64,000 bases of DNA, from assembly GCA_027563935.2 (NCBI GenBank), contig CM050454.1, forward strand, positions 3,376,001 to 3,440,000, in the 5' to 3' direction. Below are positions 10,367 through 22,870 of this stretch, piece by piece (the first letter of the stretch is position 1; each line of letters begins with the position of its first letter). The position numbers and the translations under genes were made by a program. Below the pieces are notes generated by a model. It had not been told where the DNA came from, ran no database searches, and was given only the letters and a program-made list of their open reading frames with translations. This stretch comes from Costus lasius (taxonomy: Eukaryota > Streptophyta > Magnoliopsida > Zingiberales > Costaceae).

Positions 10367-10398
<32 letters not shown>
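10367..10398. repeat. (AT)16 microsatellite
   Basis: A 32-bp uninterrupted AT dinucleotide tract in the spacer between the nested inverted-repeat element and the hAT element. Confidence 0.95.
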
Positions 10399-10403
<5 letters not shown>

Positions 10404-10613
10404 AAAAATATTATTTCTATCATCAATATTAAATTTATCAAATTGAATATAATAAATTTATTTTTTACTGGGTTTTGTTCACCACATCAAATGATATTTA
10501 ACATGTGATACACAAGGACGATGGCTACTCCGCCCTCTATAATTTATTTTAGACTATAACACTACCTAAGATTTATCTCTCTCTCTTTTTCAAATTATTG
10601 ACTCATTCGTCAA

Positions 10614-13600
10614 TAGTGGTGGCCATGGGCCGTGCCCGGGCCAGCCCGGGCAGGGCCCGCCTCGGCCCGGTTCCTGGCGGGCCGTGCTCGTTTCAAATTG
10701 TGCCGTGCCGGGCACGGCACGGTGGAAAAATTGTTGGGCCCGGCACGGTCCGTGGCCCGATTAGGCGTGCCGGCACAGGCACGGTTCAACCGGAGAGTGA
10801 GCATGGATCCGGCACGCGGGCCAGGCACGGCCTGCGGGCCAAATACGGCCCAACGGGCCAAATGAGGAACGCGGGCTGTGTTTGGCCCGGCCCGATTGTG
10901 GCCCATGGGCCAAAGTTGGCCCACGGGCCGACTTTGGTCTGCGTGCCAAATTTTAAAAAAATAATAAATTAATTTAATAAGTAAATTATTACTTAATTAA
11001 AATATATAAAATATGAAAAAATAAAAAAAATTGAGAAATTGAGAATGTATATTGCACAAATTTTTGAAAAAATGTTAAAATTTTATATATTTTAGACCGG
11101 ACCCATTACAGGCTGCCTACGTACCCCACTCAAAGGAGGAATCAGGTCTACGTAGTTCTCTTTTTACAACTCTTTTTACAACTCTTTCTACAACTCTTTT
11201 ACAACTTTTTTTATAATTATTTATTACAATGTTTATCCATTGTTGCTTCCGCTTGCACTTCCAAGACTTTGTTCATCATCATCCGATGAAGTTGAATGAC
11301 CACCTTTATCTTGAATACGATCTTCAGCATCTAGCAAACTTTAAGACAAATACACATTTCCACGCTTGCTTCGTTCATTCGGCTTCGCTTCTCGTCCAGC
11401 ACCCTGCCGCCTGCACTAAAACAAGACTCCGATGCTACAGTAGACACCGGAGGAGTTAGTAGATCACGTGCCATTGCAGAAACCACAGGATATGATTTTC
11501 CTTGTGATCTCCACCGTGATAAAATATCAAAATTATCTATTTGTTCTTCTGTGAGTAAAGATGTATGATTATTTTCTAAAAAAATATTAATTCATTAAAA
11601 TTACTAGATCGACTTGTGGATATTCCTTTTCTATTTAAAATTGAGCGTATTCTTCCTGTAATATTTTTACTACTAGTAGATACATTAGTTTGAGAGGATG
11701 TTGGATTCATTGTATTTCCAAATTTTAAATTATAAACATTATACATTTCATCTAATAAGGTAGAAACTTCATTTTTTTTTCTCATCTACTCCTTCAAGTT
11801 CCATATTTTTATAATATTCATCTAATAAAATATGAACACCTTCTAATTTTAATCTAGGATCCATAATTGAAGCTAAACAATATAAAGGAGATATATTTTT
11901 CCAATATTTTTTAAATTTTGTTTCCATTTTAAAAATTACTTGAAAAACATTTTCATCATGTCTATATTGAGAAAAAATTTCACTAATTAAAACTAAATGT
12001 TCTAAAATTAAACATGATGTAGGATAATAAACATCAGATAAATGAGTGCTAGCATTATAAAAAATTTCTAAAATATTATGTAATAACTTTGCTTTATCCC
12101 AATCATTTTCTTCAATATTTCCATCAGGCATTCTTTCATTATAAAATAATGTAAGAGGATCCTTAAATGGAAAACATGTTGTTAGCATATCATAAGTAGA
12201 ATTCCATCGTGTTTTAATATCAAGTTTAAATTTTTTATATGACAAACCATAAGATTTACATATTTGTCTAAAATCTTGATTTCTAGAAGTAGAAGAAGTA
12301 ACAAATATAACAGCATTTCTTAATTTAGTTACATGTTCATCTACTTCTCTTATTCCATCTTGAACACATAAGTTTAGAATATGGCATGCATATCGTATAT
12401 GAAAAAAAGCACCATTAAATATTGGATTTAACAATCTTTTTAATTTATCAATTGCACTATCATTATTACTTGTATTATCAAAACTAATTGAAAAAATTTT
12501 ATTAATTATATTATATGAATGTAAAATGCTATGAAATTGTCTAACTATAGCATTTGCAGTATGAGGATATTCAAAAATTTTAAATGCAATAATTCTTTTT
12601 TGTATAAAAAATTCACTATCTATCCAATGTGCCGTAATACACATGTATGACTGATCAGAATGATTACTGGTCCAAATATCAGATGTTAAAGAAATACAAG
12701 AAGTTAATGTAATTAAAGCTTGTAAAAGATTAGTTTTATATTCAGAAAAAAATTTTATAGCATCCCTACGCTTGGTTTGTCTACTTACTTTTTTATATTT
12801 AGGTTGTAGTGATTTATGTATAAATTTTTCAAATTTATAATTTTCCGCTAAAGAAAATGGTTGTTCATCCCAAACAATAAATTTAGCTAATTCTTTTCTA
12901 AGAACTTCAGTAGAATAATTAAAAACTTCAAAAGAACTAGAGGAAAGATTGAGAGTAGCCTGTGCACGATCGATTTGAGTTTGATGGCTTTTGATGTGGC
13001 GAGTCAAATGACCAGTTCCACCCGATGATTTGCAAGTCATGACTTTTTTTGCACTTCTTGCAGCTGGCTCTTTCTTCGCCGTTAATCATCACCACATCGA
13101 AGCTCTTCCAAACGTCGCTCGTGCGTTTTCTTGAGCCCGACACAGTAGACTCTTTGAGGGTTTGCACTGCATCCCTCCTCTCCCTGCATAGTGTTAGTAG
13201 GCTCAAATTCAACATGATCTTGCTATTGTTGATTTGGGTCGTAAGGCGGAGGGTTGGCATCTTGATCTTGATCGGGTGGCATAACGGGGTTAGTTGTCCC
13301 CATTAGATCCTGCTCTAATGCCTCAAGCTCCCATGGCAAAAGATCTCATGTATTGTTAAATCCCGCCATTAATTCTACATATAATATTAAAAGTTAGCCA
13401 AAAAAATTTATAAAATAAGATTAAATACTTACTAATAATAAATTATACATTAAAAAAATTACCTTATCATGTCTTTGAAGATCGCTTAGTAAGAACTAAG
13501 AAGTTGAGGTTTCAGCCTTCAACAACCTTAACTTAAATTTAATTATGAAAAAAAATTATATTAGAATAATTTAAATTTAAGTACAATTACATTATAAAAG

Positions 13601-14113
13601 ACTAAAAGTAAATTAATTTACTACTTACTTGATCTTCTCCACGTGACTAAACCGAGAGAGCTTTGAAATCTTGATGGCTAATTGAAACTCAAGACTTAGA
13701 AAAGAGATTAAGAGAGTATTAAGAGAGAATGAGAAATTAATCCAAAGTTAATTGAAAACTTGTGTGAAGAATTGAGAGGGTTGGGGGGTCAATTTATAGG
13801 GATGAATTGGGTATAAATTTACATATTTATCCCCTATTTTTAATTATTAAAAGGAGCTAAAATGGTAATTTTATAACATAAAGACAATTATATCCCTAAC
13901 TTTTAAATTTTTCAAACCGTTATAGGGTTATTTGGGTAAAAACGCATGCTAAATTCAAACTTTTCGAACGTTGCCGCCCAAATACCCGTGCCTGGCCCGG
14001 CACGCCTACGGGCCGTGCCCGGCCCGGCCCAGCCCTACCCGAGTCGGGCCACGGGCCGCCCGCGGCACGTTGACTTGGTCAACGGGCCGTGCCGGGCCCG
14101 TTGGCCACCTCTA
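10614..14113 (-). mobile_element. Full-length hAT (Ac-like) DNA transposon
   Basis: 3.5 kb. The ends are TAGTGGTGGCCA on the left and TGGCCACCTCTA on the right, an imperfect inverted repeat typical of plant hAT elements (TAGRGGTGGC). An 8-bp flank matches at 6 of 8 bases (TTCGTCAA at 10606-10613, TTCGGCAG at 14114-14121). Both subterminal regions (10620-10950 and 13975-14105) are crowded with GGGCCGTGCC/CCCGGCACGG motifs, probable transposase-binding arrays. The interior is AT-rich and encodes the transposase on the minus strand. Confidence 0.88.
11331..13260 (-). pseudogene. hAT transposase, broken by three frameshifts
   Basis: Domains in order on the minus strand are an N-terminal BED zinc finger (SDVWKSFDVVMINGE, CKKCKK, then GHLTRHIKSH), a long RNase H-like catalytic region with its insertion (423-codon open stretch, 11769-13040), and the C-terminal hAT dimerisation domain (segments SAMARDLLTPPVSTVASES and FSAGGRVLDEKRSR, about 11350-11545). 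The product would cut and rejoin the element ends in the nucleus. The reading frame shifts at about 13040, 11775 and 11580. Each break sits in an A/T homopolymer of seven or more bases. Either the copy is decaying or the assembly has homopolymer errors. A stop also interrupts the leader frame upstream of 13260. Confidence 0.85.
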
Positions 14114-14870
14114 TTCGGCAGGCTTGAATGAATAATTGAAGTAGTTAAAGTAGGTTGTTGAACCATAGCTATCGGTTTGACTTAGCTCGGAATGGATCGG
14201 CCAATTTTGACCAAATCGAATGTTTCAACGCTCACGTTGGAAGAAGTCAATTGGTAGGGGCTTGCGCACGTGGTGCGCGCGGTCGTATTGGACGACGATT
14301 CCGTGCAACTTCTCTTTGCACATTAAAAGCATTCGTTTTTATCCTTCTTATTTTATAATAAAAAAAAGAAAATAAATAAATTGTAAAATATAAAAACAAA
14401 ATTAGGAGAAAAAAGAATTTTAAAAAAATGGATAAATGATTGACTCCATATAGAAATTAAATTCAATATATTGCCAATTGTTTGAAATTTATTTATTTAT
14501 TTCGAAAGATTATTAGGGATTACTCTTGCCAAACCTTTCCCCATTAATTGTCCTTACCATTAGGTAGGATCTAAAGGAATTAATGAATTATCATTAGATT
14601 AAATTATGGAGTAAATTTTAGTTTTTTTAAAAATTGTTTTTTCACTTAAAATGTTGACCTTGTTCTTGAGATTTTGTTAGAAAATTATATTGTGAAATGT
14701 TTCGTATTTTAGTCAAATGAATTATGTAAGCAATTCTAGTACATGACTAAAAAATTGCATCGAGTAGGTGAATAAGAGTTGACCAATTCTTGTTTTCCTA
14801 CTTCTATTTTTACATCATCTTACTAACTATCCATGCTTAAAGCGTTGACATTTTTAAACTATGACATTAA
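14114..14870. other. AT-rich spacer
   Basis: No gene or clear repeat ends. Short open frames here lack codon structure or known domains. Confidence 0.5.
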
Positions 14871-15573
14871 GGGTCTATTTAATAGGGAAGAAAGGGGAAT
14901 AGAAAGGATGGAAAGTAGGGAGAAATAAACTTTTTCATTGTTTAATAGGATAGACAAATAGAAGGACGGATGGAAAATACTCTCATTTTTTGTCGGAATG
15001 CGTTCTGCCTAAATTGGACGGAAAACGCACTATAGATGCTGATGGCGCTGTCCATGCTCATGAGCTCACCTTCCCTCACTGCTCGCCACTCGTTGCTTGC
15101 AGCTTGCCACTCACCACTCGCCACCGCTGTCCATGCTCCACGCTCGCCTTCACTTGCCGCTTGCCTTCCCTCACTGCTTAGAGCTCAACTTCTCTCGCTA
15201 CTCGCCACTCATAAGCTCGCCTTGCCCACTCACCACTAGTGAGCATGCTTTCCCTCATCGGTCGCGATCTCGCCTTCCCTCATCGTGCCTTCCTTTGCCA
15301 CTCCGAGCTTGCCCTCCTCGCTAGCCGCTCACCTTTCCTCGCCGCTCCAAGTTCACCCTCCCTCGTTGCTCGCCACTCATGAGCTCGCCCTCGCCCTTTC
15401 CACTCACCGCCCACGATTGCTCAACCGCTCGTTGCCATCCGTGAGTGCAAGATCATCGTCGTTCCCAGCGGCGAGATCGAACAGCAATCACACGTGTGTA
15501 GCACGCGAACCCTTCCCTTTCCCTCCTTCTTCCCTTTCATCTTTTTTTTCCCTCCATCCTACTAAACACAATG
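14871..15573. mobile_element. Candidate Tourist-like MITE with CT-rich interior
   Basis: The ends GGGTCTATTTAATAGG and CCTACTAAACACAATG are imperfect inverted repeats, with TAA on both outer sides (14868-14870, 15574-15576). The interior (15060-15480) is a low-complexity series of CTCGCC/CACTCGCCACTC units that gives spurious serine- and leucine-rich frames. End divergence makes this tentative. Similar CTCGCC-rich blocks occur near 19.0 and 46.2 kb. Confidence 0.4.
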
Positions 15574-16335
15574 TAAGTTTCTTGATTTGACTATTAAATA
15601 ATTTTAGTTGTAATTTTAATGTATTTAATTAATTAACTCAATGTGGTTTAGAGATATTAGGTTAGTGGTGTATGCCTTAATTTTATTGAGTGTGTCAATG
15701 TAAATATAGATAATTTTGACAATTCAACGGTTATGTAACGTCACAATAATTGTCCAAATAATTAGTAGACTCGGTCCAAGTTATCCATCACCCCAATCTC
15801 CTCCACCCGATCTCATGTCAACGGCTGTGATTCCTCCGCACATGGGCCCTACGCTCGCGGATTCGACGCGCAAAGTTTGGCGAGTGGAAGAGTATTCACA
15901 GTCGACATACACTTCACCCGCCCCACATTATCCGCACAGTCCATCTCCGCGACACATACCATCCGACAGTGCCTATAACTCGCAGCCGGCTTATGGCCCC
16001 GTGACGAAACTCTCGCGTCACGCCCAACCACCGCCCCTCACCGAACCGGTCCGATTGACCCGGTCGGAGCGCCATCTTAATGGGGTAGGTGAATCGCCTA
16101 CGTGGCGGAATCGAAGCCGTCGCCTTTCCTTATCAAGCTCACCAACCCTACATCTGCATTTTATTTTACATTTTCAGCCTCGATGGTTTGATTTATCGCC
16201 CTTATCACCCTTCACCAACTCCTGCTTTCCGCACTGGTATAATAAGATTCCTCGCGGCTGTGTATCCTCAGGGAAGTGGCCGAACTCACTTTCGCTCTTC
16301 TCGCCGCCGCCGGAGAAATCTGAGCTTTATCTTCA
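15574..16335 (+). promoter_or_regulatory. 4CL promoter and leader with AC elements
   Basis: The spacer upstream of 4CL holds AC elements, the MYB-binding sites typical of lignin and phenylpropanoid promoters. One is ACCTACC on the minus strand (16084-16090) and one is ACCAACC on the plus strand (16141-16147). A T/A-rich TTTTATTTTA stretch (about 16159-16168) just downstream could act as the TATA region. The layout predicts control by R2R3-MYB and NAC-driven secondary-wall programmes; that is inference from motifs. Confidence 0.6.
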
Positions 16336-18367
16336 ATGGGTTCGATGCCGGAGGAGACAATTTTCCGGTCCAAGCTGCCGGACATCGAAATCAACAACCG
16401 CCAGCCACTCCACTCTTATTGCTTCGAGCGCCTGGCCGACTTCGCTGACCGCCCCTGCCTCATCGACGGCGCCAGCGGCGCCGTCATGAGCTACGCCGAG
16501 GTCGACCTCGCCTCCCGCCGCGCAGCTGCCGGCCTCGCCCGCCTCGGCGTCGGGCAGGGCGACGTCATCATGATCCTCCTCCGCAACTCCCCGGAATTCG
16601 TGCTCGCCTTCCTCGCCGCCTCCCACCGCGGCGCCCTTGCCACCACTGCCAACCCCTTCTACACGCCGGCGGAAATCCACAAGCAGGCTGCGGCCTCCGG
16701 CGCGCGCGTTATTGTGACGGAAGCATGCTACGTGGATAAGATTCATGAGTTCGCGCGCGAGCGCGGGGTGACCATCGTGTGCGTGGACGAGGAAGAGCCG
16801 CCCGCCGGCTGCAGGCGCTTCGCCGAGCTGCTTGAGGCGGACAAGAATGAGATTCCCGAGGTGGCGATCGATCCCGACGATGTGGTGGCTCTGCCCTACT
16901 CGTCGGGCACCACGGGGCTGCCCAAGGGCGTGATGCTCACCCATCGGAGCCTCATCACCAGCGTCGCCCAACAGGTCCTTAAATAAAGAAAAATCTAAGT
17001 TGATTTCAAATTCAAAATCAGCAACGAAAGGAATCTTAATCTTAATTTCCGATTGATGATTCTAAAGGTGGACGGAGAAAACCCCAATCTGTACTTCCAC
17101 AGCGAGGACGTGCTGCTGTGCGTGCTTCCCCTGTTCCACATCTACTCACTGAACTCGGTGCTGCTGTGCGGGCTGCGGGCTGGATCGGCTATCCTACTGA
17201 TGAGGAAGTTCGAGGTATCCGCGATGCTGGAGCTGGTGTCGCGGTACAGGGTGACAGTCGCGCCGCTGGTGCCGCCGATTGTGCTAGAGTTGGTAAAGAA
17301 CCCGCTGGTGGACAGCTACGACCTCTCGTCCATAAGGACGGTGATGTCGGGTGCGGCGCCGATGGGGAAGGAGCTCGAGGACCGATTCATGGCCAAGCTC
17401 CCAAACGCCACCCTAGGGCAGGTAAGATCGACCGTCGACATCGCACGGCTCCACCCAGACTCTGCTCGTGCAACAGCGCAACTAACATGAAACGGATCCG
17501 TTTTAATTTCAGGGATACGGGATGACGGAAGCGGGGCCGGTGCTGTCCATGTGCCTGGCGTTCGCGAAGCATCCGTTCGCGGTGAAGTCCGGCGCGTGCG
17601 GCACCGTCGTCAGAAACGCGGAGCTCAAGATCGTCGACCCCGACTCCGGCGCCTCCCTCGGCCGGAACGAGCGCGGGGAGATCTGCATCAGGGGAGCCCA
17701 GATCATGAAGGGCTATCTGAACAACCCCGAGGCGACGGAGAACACGATCGACAAGGAAGGGTGGCTCCACACGGGGGACATCGGATTGGTGGACGACGAC
17801 GACGAGATCTTCATCGTCGACCGGCTGAAGGAGATTATCAAGTACAAGGGTTTCCAGGTCGCGCCGGCGGAGCTGGAGGCGTTGCTCGTCGCCCACCCCG
17901 ACATTGCCGACGCCGCCGTAGTCCCGTAAGCACTAACCTAGAAATTAGAATTACATTATTTTTTTTATTTAAATTATGTAATTTAACATTTATTTTAATT
18001 ATATTTTGTAGGATGAAGGACGAATCGGCCGGAGAAATCCCGGTCGCTTTCGTGGTCCGAACCAGTGGCGCTCAAATCACAGAGGAAGAGATCAAACGTT
18101 ACGTTTCAAAACAGGTAAATCTCTAATATATAAATATTTTTACGACACGTGCAAATTGTAATTTAAAATAGAAATTTTCCTATGGAATAATAATATTCTA
18201 CTGATTATTTAACTAAAAAAGCTAAAATATATGAATGGTGTTAGGTGGTCTTCTACAAGAGGATAAACAAGGTTTTCTTCAGCAAGTCCATACCGAAGGC
18301 GCCATCTGGCAAGATACTGCGGAAGGATCTGAGGGCGAAGCTGTCTCTTCAAACGACGTCCGCTTGA
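16336..18367 (+). CDS. 4CL: 4-coumarate:CoA ligase
   Basis: ANL-superfamily adenylate-forming enzyme that converts 4-coumarate and related hydroxycinnamates to CoA thioesters, the branch point to lignin and flavonoids, in the cytosol. Five exons: 16336-16974, 17068-17421, 17513-17925, 18012-18114 and 18245-18367. All have GT-AG borders and consistent phases, giving 543 residues, a normal 4CL length. Box I ([11 protein letters not shown]) lies at residues 189-199 and box II (GEICIRG) at 386-392. The C-terminal [13 protein letters not shown] carries the catalytic lysine at about 526. The substrate-pocket region is intact. Exon 1 is very GC-rich, as in many monocot genes. A clade-I (lignin) role is suggested by the AC elements upstream but is not proven. 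Confidence 0.95.
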
Positions 18368-19587
18368 TCTCCATCGGACGGTCCATAAATAGTGGTTGCT
18401 TTTTCTCTGCAAGCCTCGGCAAGCGTGGAGCGCAGAAGAGAATTATGCGGTCACAAGCTTCGATGATTCTTGGGAACGCCCGCACGTTTACTGAAATGTA
18501 TTTAATTTGTTTAAATTTGTATGTTACGCTCGTAATGTTCTTGTACAAGAAGAAAGAAGCCTTTTTTTTTTAATGGCAAGAGAAAGTCACGTGATTACGC
18601 ATTAGTTGTGTGTTATGTCGTGGAACGAATGTGATAAGTCCGCTCCAAACTTTAGTTTGATCAAGTCAACTATTTAGTTGGTTTAAATGATTATGTTTAT
18701 ACAATTATATCATATTCTGAGTTTATGATAACAACTCATCTATTCGATCAATGACTATTTGTAATTATAATATTGAATAGATTTCCTCTAAGTCCTTATT
18801 TGTAATTATAACAAGCTCACTACGAGCTTGTAGGCGAGGGAGTACAGCGGGTTGACCTTATGCATGAGAGAGGGGGTGAGGGAGCTTAGCGGTCGATGGC
18901 ACGAGCTTGCGGGCAAGGGAGCTTAGTGGTTAGTGGGTGTGAGCTTGAGCTTCACAATCGATGGGCACAAGCTCGATGGTCGGCAGGCACGAGCTAAGGG
19001 GGAGGCAGGTGTGAGCTCAGCAAGAGGCAGGGTGAGCTTGGGGAGAGGCAGACGCGAGTTCAACGAGAGCACACATGAGAGAGGGGAGGTAGAGCAGCGT
19101 AGAGATATTTTTGTTTTTTGTTTTTTGCTTGAATCAGGTGAAAATGTTTTCAAAGAAAAATGAATGAGTTTGTCTTCTCTTCGTTTGCTTTCTCTTGGAA
19201 ACAAAGGAAAGTTTTCTTTCTTAAAGCTTTATTTCATAGGAGTAAAAAAATATATGGATTGAAAAATAAGGGAGAAAAAAATATGAAAGTATAGATTGTA
19301 GGAGCACGTGACTCTCACGTGTGATGGTAGGGACTAAGCGGGTGAGGCCAAGGAGTAGGGGAGGAGAGTAACCAATCAGTAGACATGGAGGTGGGTGAGG
19401 AAGGGAGGCATACACAGGGGATAGGAGGTGCGAGGGTGGACAGCTTATTTTATAGGTTGTGGCGAGGAGAGCAGATGATAGGCCAACGGTGGATGCAAAT
19501 GAAGCAAGTGATGACTAATGGCAAAGGTAGGGGATGTAAGTGACGGACCAGCGGTGGACATAGGGGAAGCAAGCGATGGGCTAGACG
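18368..19587. other. Spacer downstream of 4CL
   Basis: Contains the 4CL 3' flank. A low-complexity GAGCTT/GGGCACGAGCTT block at 18810-19090 resembles the reverse complement of the CTCGCC block at 15.1-15.4 kb. No gene is supported. Confidence 0.45.
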
Positions 19588-20095
19588 TAGACCTGGCAAA
19601 CATTGACCCGACCTGCCGACCCGACCCGACTCGACACGAAATTAGGCGGGTTCGGGTTGGGTCTAATCGTGTTCGGGTTATAAACGGGTCAACCCGTTTA
19701 TGACCCGAAATTAAACGGGTCATGTCGGGTTATAATCAGGTTGACCCGCTTAACCCGATTATATTATATAATTATATATTATATATATAAATATATACAT
19801 ATACATATATTTATATATCATTTCGGGTCGAGTTGTGTCGTGTCGAGTTAATCGGGTTAATATTTTTATATTTATATAATTATATATATTTTTTATGAAT
19901 ATTTATTTAAATTATTTAATATTAAATGGGTTAATCGGGTCGTGTCGGGTTGACCTGAATATATATGGGTCGTGTTTGGGTTAGATCATTTGACCCAATT
20001 AATTAAACGGGTCGTGTTCGGGTTAAGTTAATCGGGTCACGGGTCATAAACAGGTCAACCCGAACACGACCCGCCGACCTATTTTGCCAGGTCTA
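19588..20095. mobile_element. hAT-type MITE with perfect 8-bp target duplication
   Basis: 508 bp with 13-bp perfect terminal inverted repeats (TAGACCTGGCAAA) and an exact 8-bp duplication GCTAGACG (19580-19587, 20096-20103). The interior is built of CGGGTT/AACCCG units around an AT-rich centre (about 19760-19920). It has no coding capacity. Same family as 36157-36736 and 61046-61952. Confidence 0.92.
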
Positions 20096-22870
20096 GCTAG
20101 ACGGTAGACGCAATTCCAAGGGTATTAGCAGGGGAAGGCGGTGGGCCAGGAGATGAATGCAGGGGAAGCAGGGTGGGGATGGTGGAGGGAGGGAGGCAAA
20201 TGTGGGGGGAAGGTGCGTAAGAGAGGAGTGGGTGGTTCCAAGGCTGTGGTAGGGGAGTACATGGATGCACGGCAAAGAAAGGGCACGAGGAGAACCCAAC
20301 ACATTTCTTTTCTTCCCATTTCCGCCCAATTTGGAAAGAACTATTTTGTAAGGAAAGAAGAAAATTTTCCTTCCCTCCTACTTCTTTCCTCTCAAGGATA
20401 CAAAGAAAAATCAAACTTTTCTTCATTTCTTTCCACCTTTCCACCCAACGAAACGGATTGTAAGACAACAGAAGACTAGGAGTTTAGCACAATATATGAT
20501 TCATTTCACTAAGAGGCTTAATAGGTAGAACATGCTCAAAACTCCTCATTACACACACCTTCATCTATAAGTGAGTTCACCTATGACTAATTAGAAAGCC
20601 CTCTATTAAGTAGAATGACTTAGTATATCTCACTTGAGGACATAGTAATTTTTTTTTAAAAAAATGGTCAAATAACGAGAAAAAATATCTGAGGTTAGTT
20701 CAAGGCGTCAAGGGCTATTCTCTAAATAAATGTACTTGACCAAATAAGATTGAGAGGAAAGAGGTTGCTATTCTTAGAATACAACAATCACCGGGACAAA
20801 TGCAAATTCAAAATTGAGTCAAAGATCCACCAATATCTAGATCGACCAAATAAGATATATAGATATATAGAGATATATAGATATTGGTGAATTTTGACTC
20901 ATTAATTTTGACTCTGCAATTGTCCTGGTGATTATTGTAGCCTAATGCCATTTTAAGATAATTGAAAGAACCAATTGGAAGGTCAAGGTCCACACATACC
21001 ACAAGATCCATGTTTGAATGCGAGTTTGAGATAGTTCAAAGAATCGTACACACAACCTAAGTTGTTTAAGTTCTACAAATACCTTTAACATCGGGCACCC
21101 AATGACAGCCCAAGTAGCTTGAGTAGACATTTGAAGTCAAACTATAATGTTAATAAACCAAACTTCTATAAAATATTTGAAGTCAAACATTTGAAGGCAA
21201 ACTATAATGTTAATAAACCAAACTTCTATAAAATATTCTTAATGCCTTTGAATTATAATAGATTGAATAATAGATTTGATTATTTGAATAGTAACAATAA
21301 TGCAATAACAAATACTTAAAACCGTGAATAGCAATAAGTCTATATCATTAAAGATTGGATTGTCTTCCAACTATCGTCTCCATTTTTTATGTTTTAAATT
21401 GACACGTTTAAATATCACTAAGCATGCAACCATGAGTGCTCTTTCGGACCTCGAGAAGGCAGCGAACCATTTTCTACCCTCTCTCTCTCTCTTCCATTCT
21501 TCAACGTCCCGCCCACATTATCATAATTGGAAAAAAAAAAGAAGAAGATTGCAACAGGCCGTACCAAATCCAGTTGCTTCCGACGGTTTTTGGAGTCCTA
21601 AACATCAGTAAATATGGAGCAGAAATGCAAAAGGATATCACTCTATCTGAAGTCGTTTATAGAATAAAAAATTATGCCCAGTCAACAAAATAACACAGGA
21701 TCAGCAACGTGGCATGCCAAATAGATGGACAGCAGCTTAATTGATTAAGATACATTCTTTGAAATACATCCCACAGATGGCTCTACTCGAGTCTCTGCCC
21801 AGAGTATTAAATGTACGATTGTAATAAAAAGAAGTAGCAACTTTAGCCTTGTACCCATACGAATAGCATCCGTTTTAAACTGTCTTCAAGTGTGATGATC
21901 AGTTTTACCTGTAGCCACGACAAATCAAGTGAATAAAGAAACATCAAGGGCTCTCTTTGGGTAAAACATTTGGATCAACTGGATAACAAAGGCAACAAGA
22001 ACTCGCACAAACTAAATAATAAGAAACTTCTTTTCTAGTAATTTTCTTGATGCTAGGCATAATATAGGCATGCGACAAACCAAAAGTTGGTGAAGGTATG
22101 TTTCAGTAACCGAATACACATACTAGATTCCAGAAACATGACATAGGCTCCCAGGAACACCACGGAGTTAAATCTACTAATGTAGCCACAGTTCTTGGTG
22201 GCAGCAGTTTCATACTCTTTTTTTTTTTTTTTTTTTTTTGCAAACGAGTAGAATATACCCCATTATTTAGTAAGTGCTGCTAATTGACATAATAAACGTT
22301 AGTATCCCATTTCACCAAATCCATCCATACATGTCAAAATTTGAAGCAATCACCACATCTAGTTGCCAATTATAGTCACATGGAGAAGTGTATATGCGTA
22401 AATCCATCAATCTTCGAGATAAAAAGGTCATGGACAGCTAAACCTACAATGACTCCAACCGCTATATCTTGTTTTATTTTGGGTGGTTGATACTAAAGAA
22501 TGCATCTCTTTGAGCAATGAAGTTTCGGAACCAGATTTCTTCTCTTAAATAAATAATATACAGTATTTAATAACCTGCTAATGAAATAAGTAAAAGTTAA
22601 TACCAAGTCACTGAAGCAAATTGTTATTTAGCCATTTGACACACATCATCCAAGATAAAAAAGAGAAGATTAAGTATATTAATATCCGTAAGTGCAACAC
22701 ATTAACAACAAGATAGTGTCAATTAAAAAAATGAACTTGTCAGAAAGAGATCTTACTAATACTGTTTGCAAAGAGCGAAGGTAAAGAAACAAACACTAAA
22801 GAAATGCGGGAAGCATGACCATGAAAGAAAGAGATAAGAAACACCTTCACGTCTAAAGAGACAATATTAC
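20096..22870. other. Spacer between 4CL and RPT2
   Basis: 20100-20460 holds purine-rich GGTGGAGGGAGGG sequence followed by a TTTTCCTTCCCTCC block, probably a decayed MITE. A short tandem duplication is at 21129-21236 and a 22-base T run at 22218-22239. The part nearest 22870 should be the RPT2 3' untranslated region. No gene is supported. Confidence 0.45.
21129..21236. repeat. Two-copy 60-bp tandem repeat
   Basis: A stretch beginning ATTTGAAGTCAAACTATAAT recurs exactly 60 bases later with one substitution (GTC/GGC). The two copies are almost identical, so the duplication is recent. Confidence 0.85.

Noticed and set aside
16212..17929. Long opposite-strand and shifted frames over the 4CL exons
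   Set aside because: GC-rich codon bias opens the other frames; the spliced 4CL model explains the sequence.
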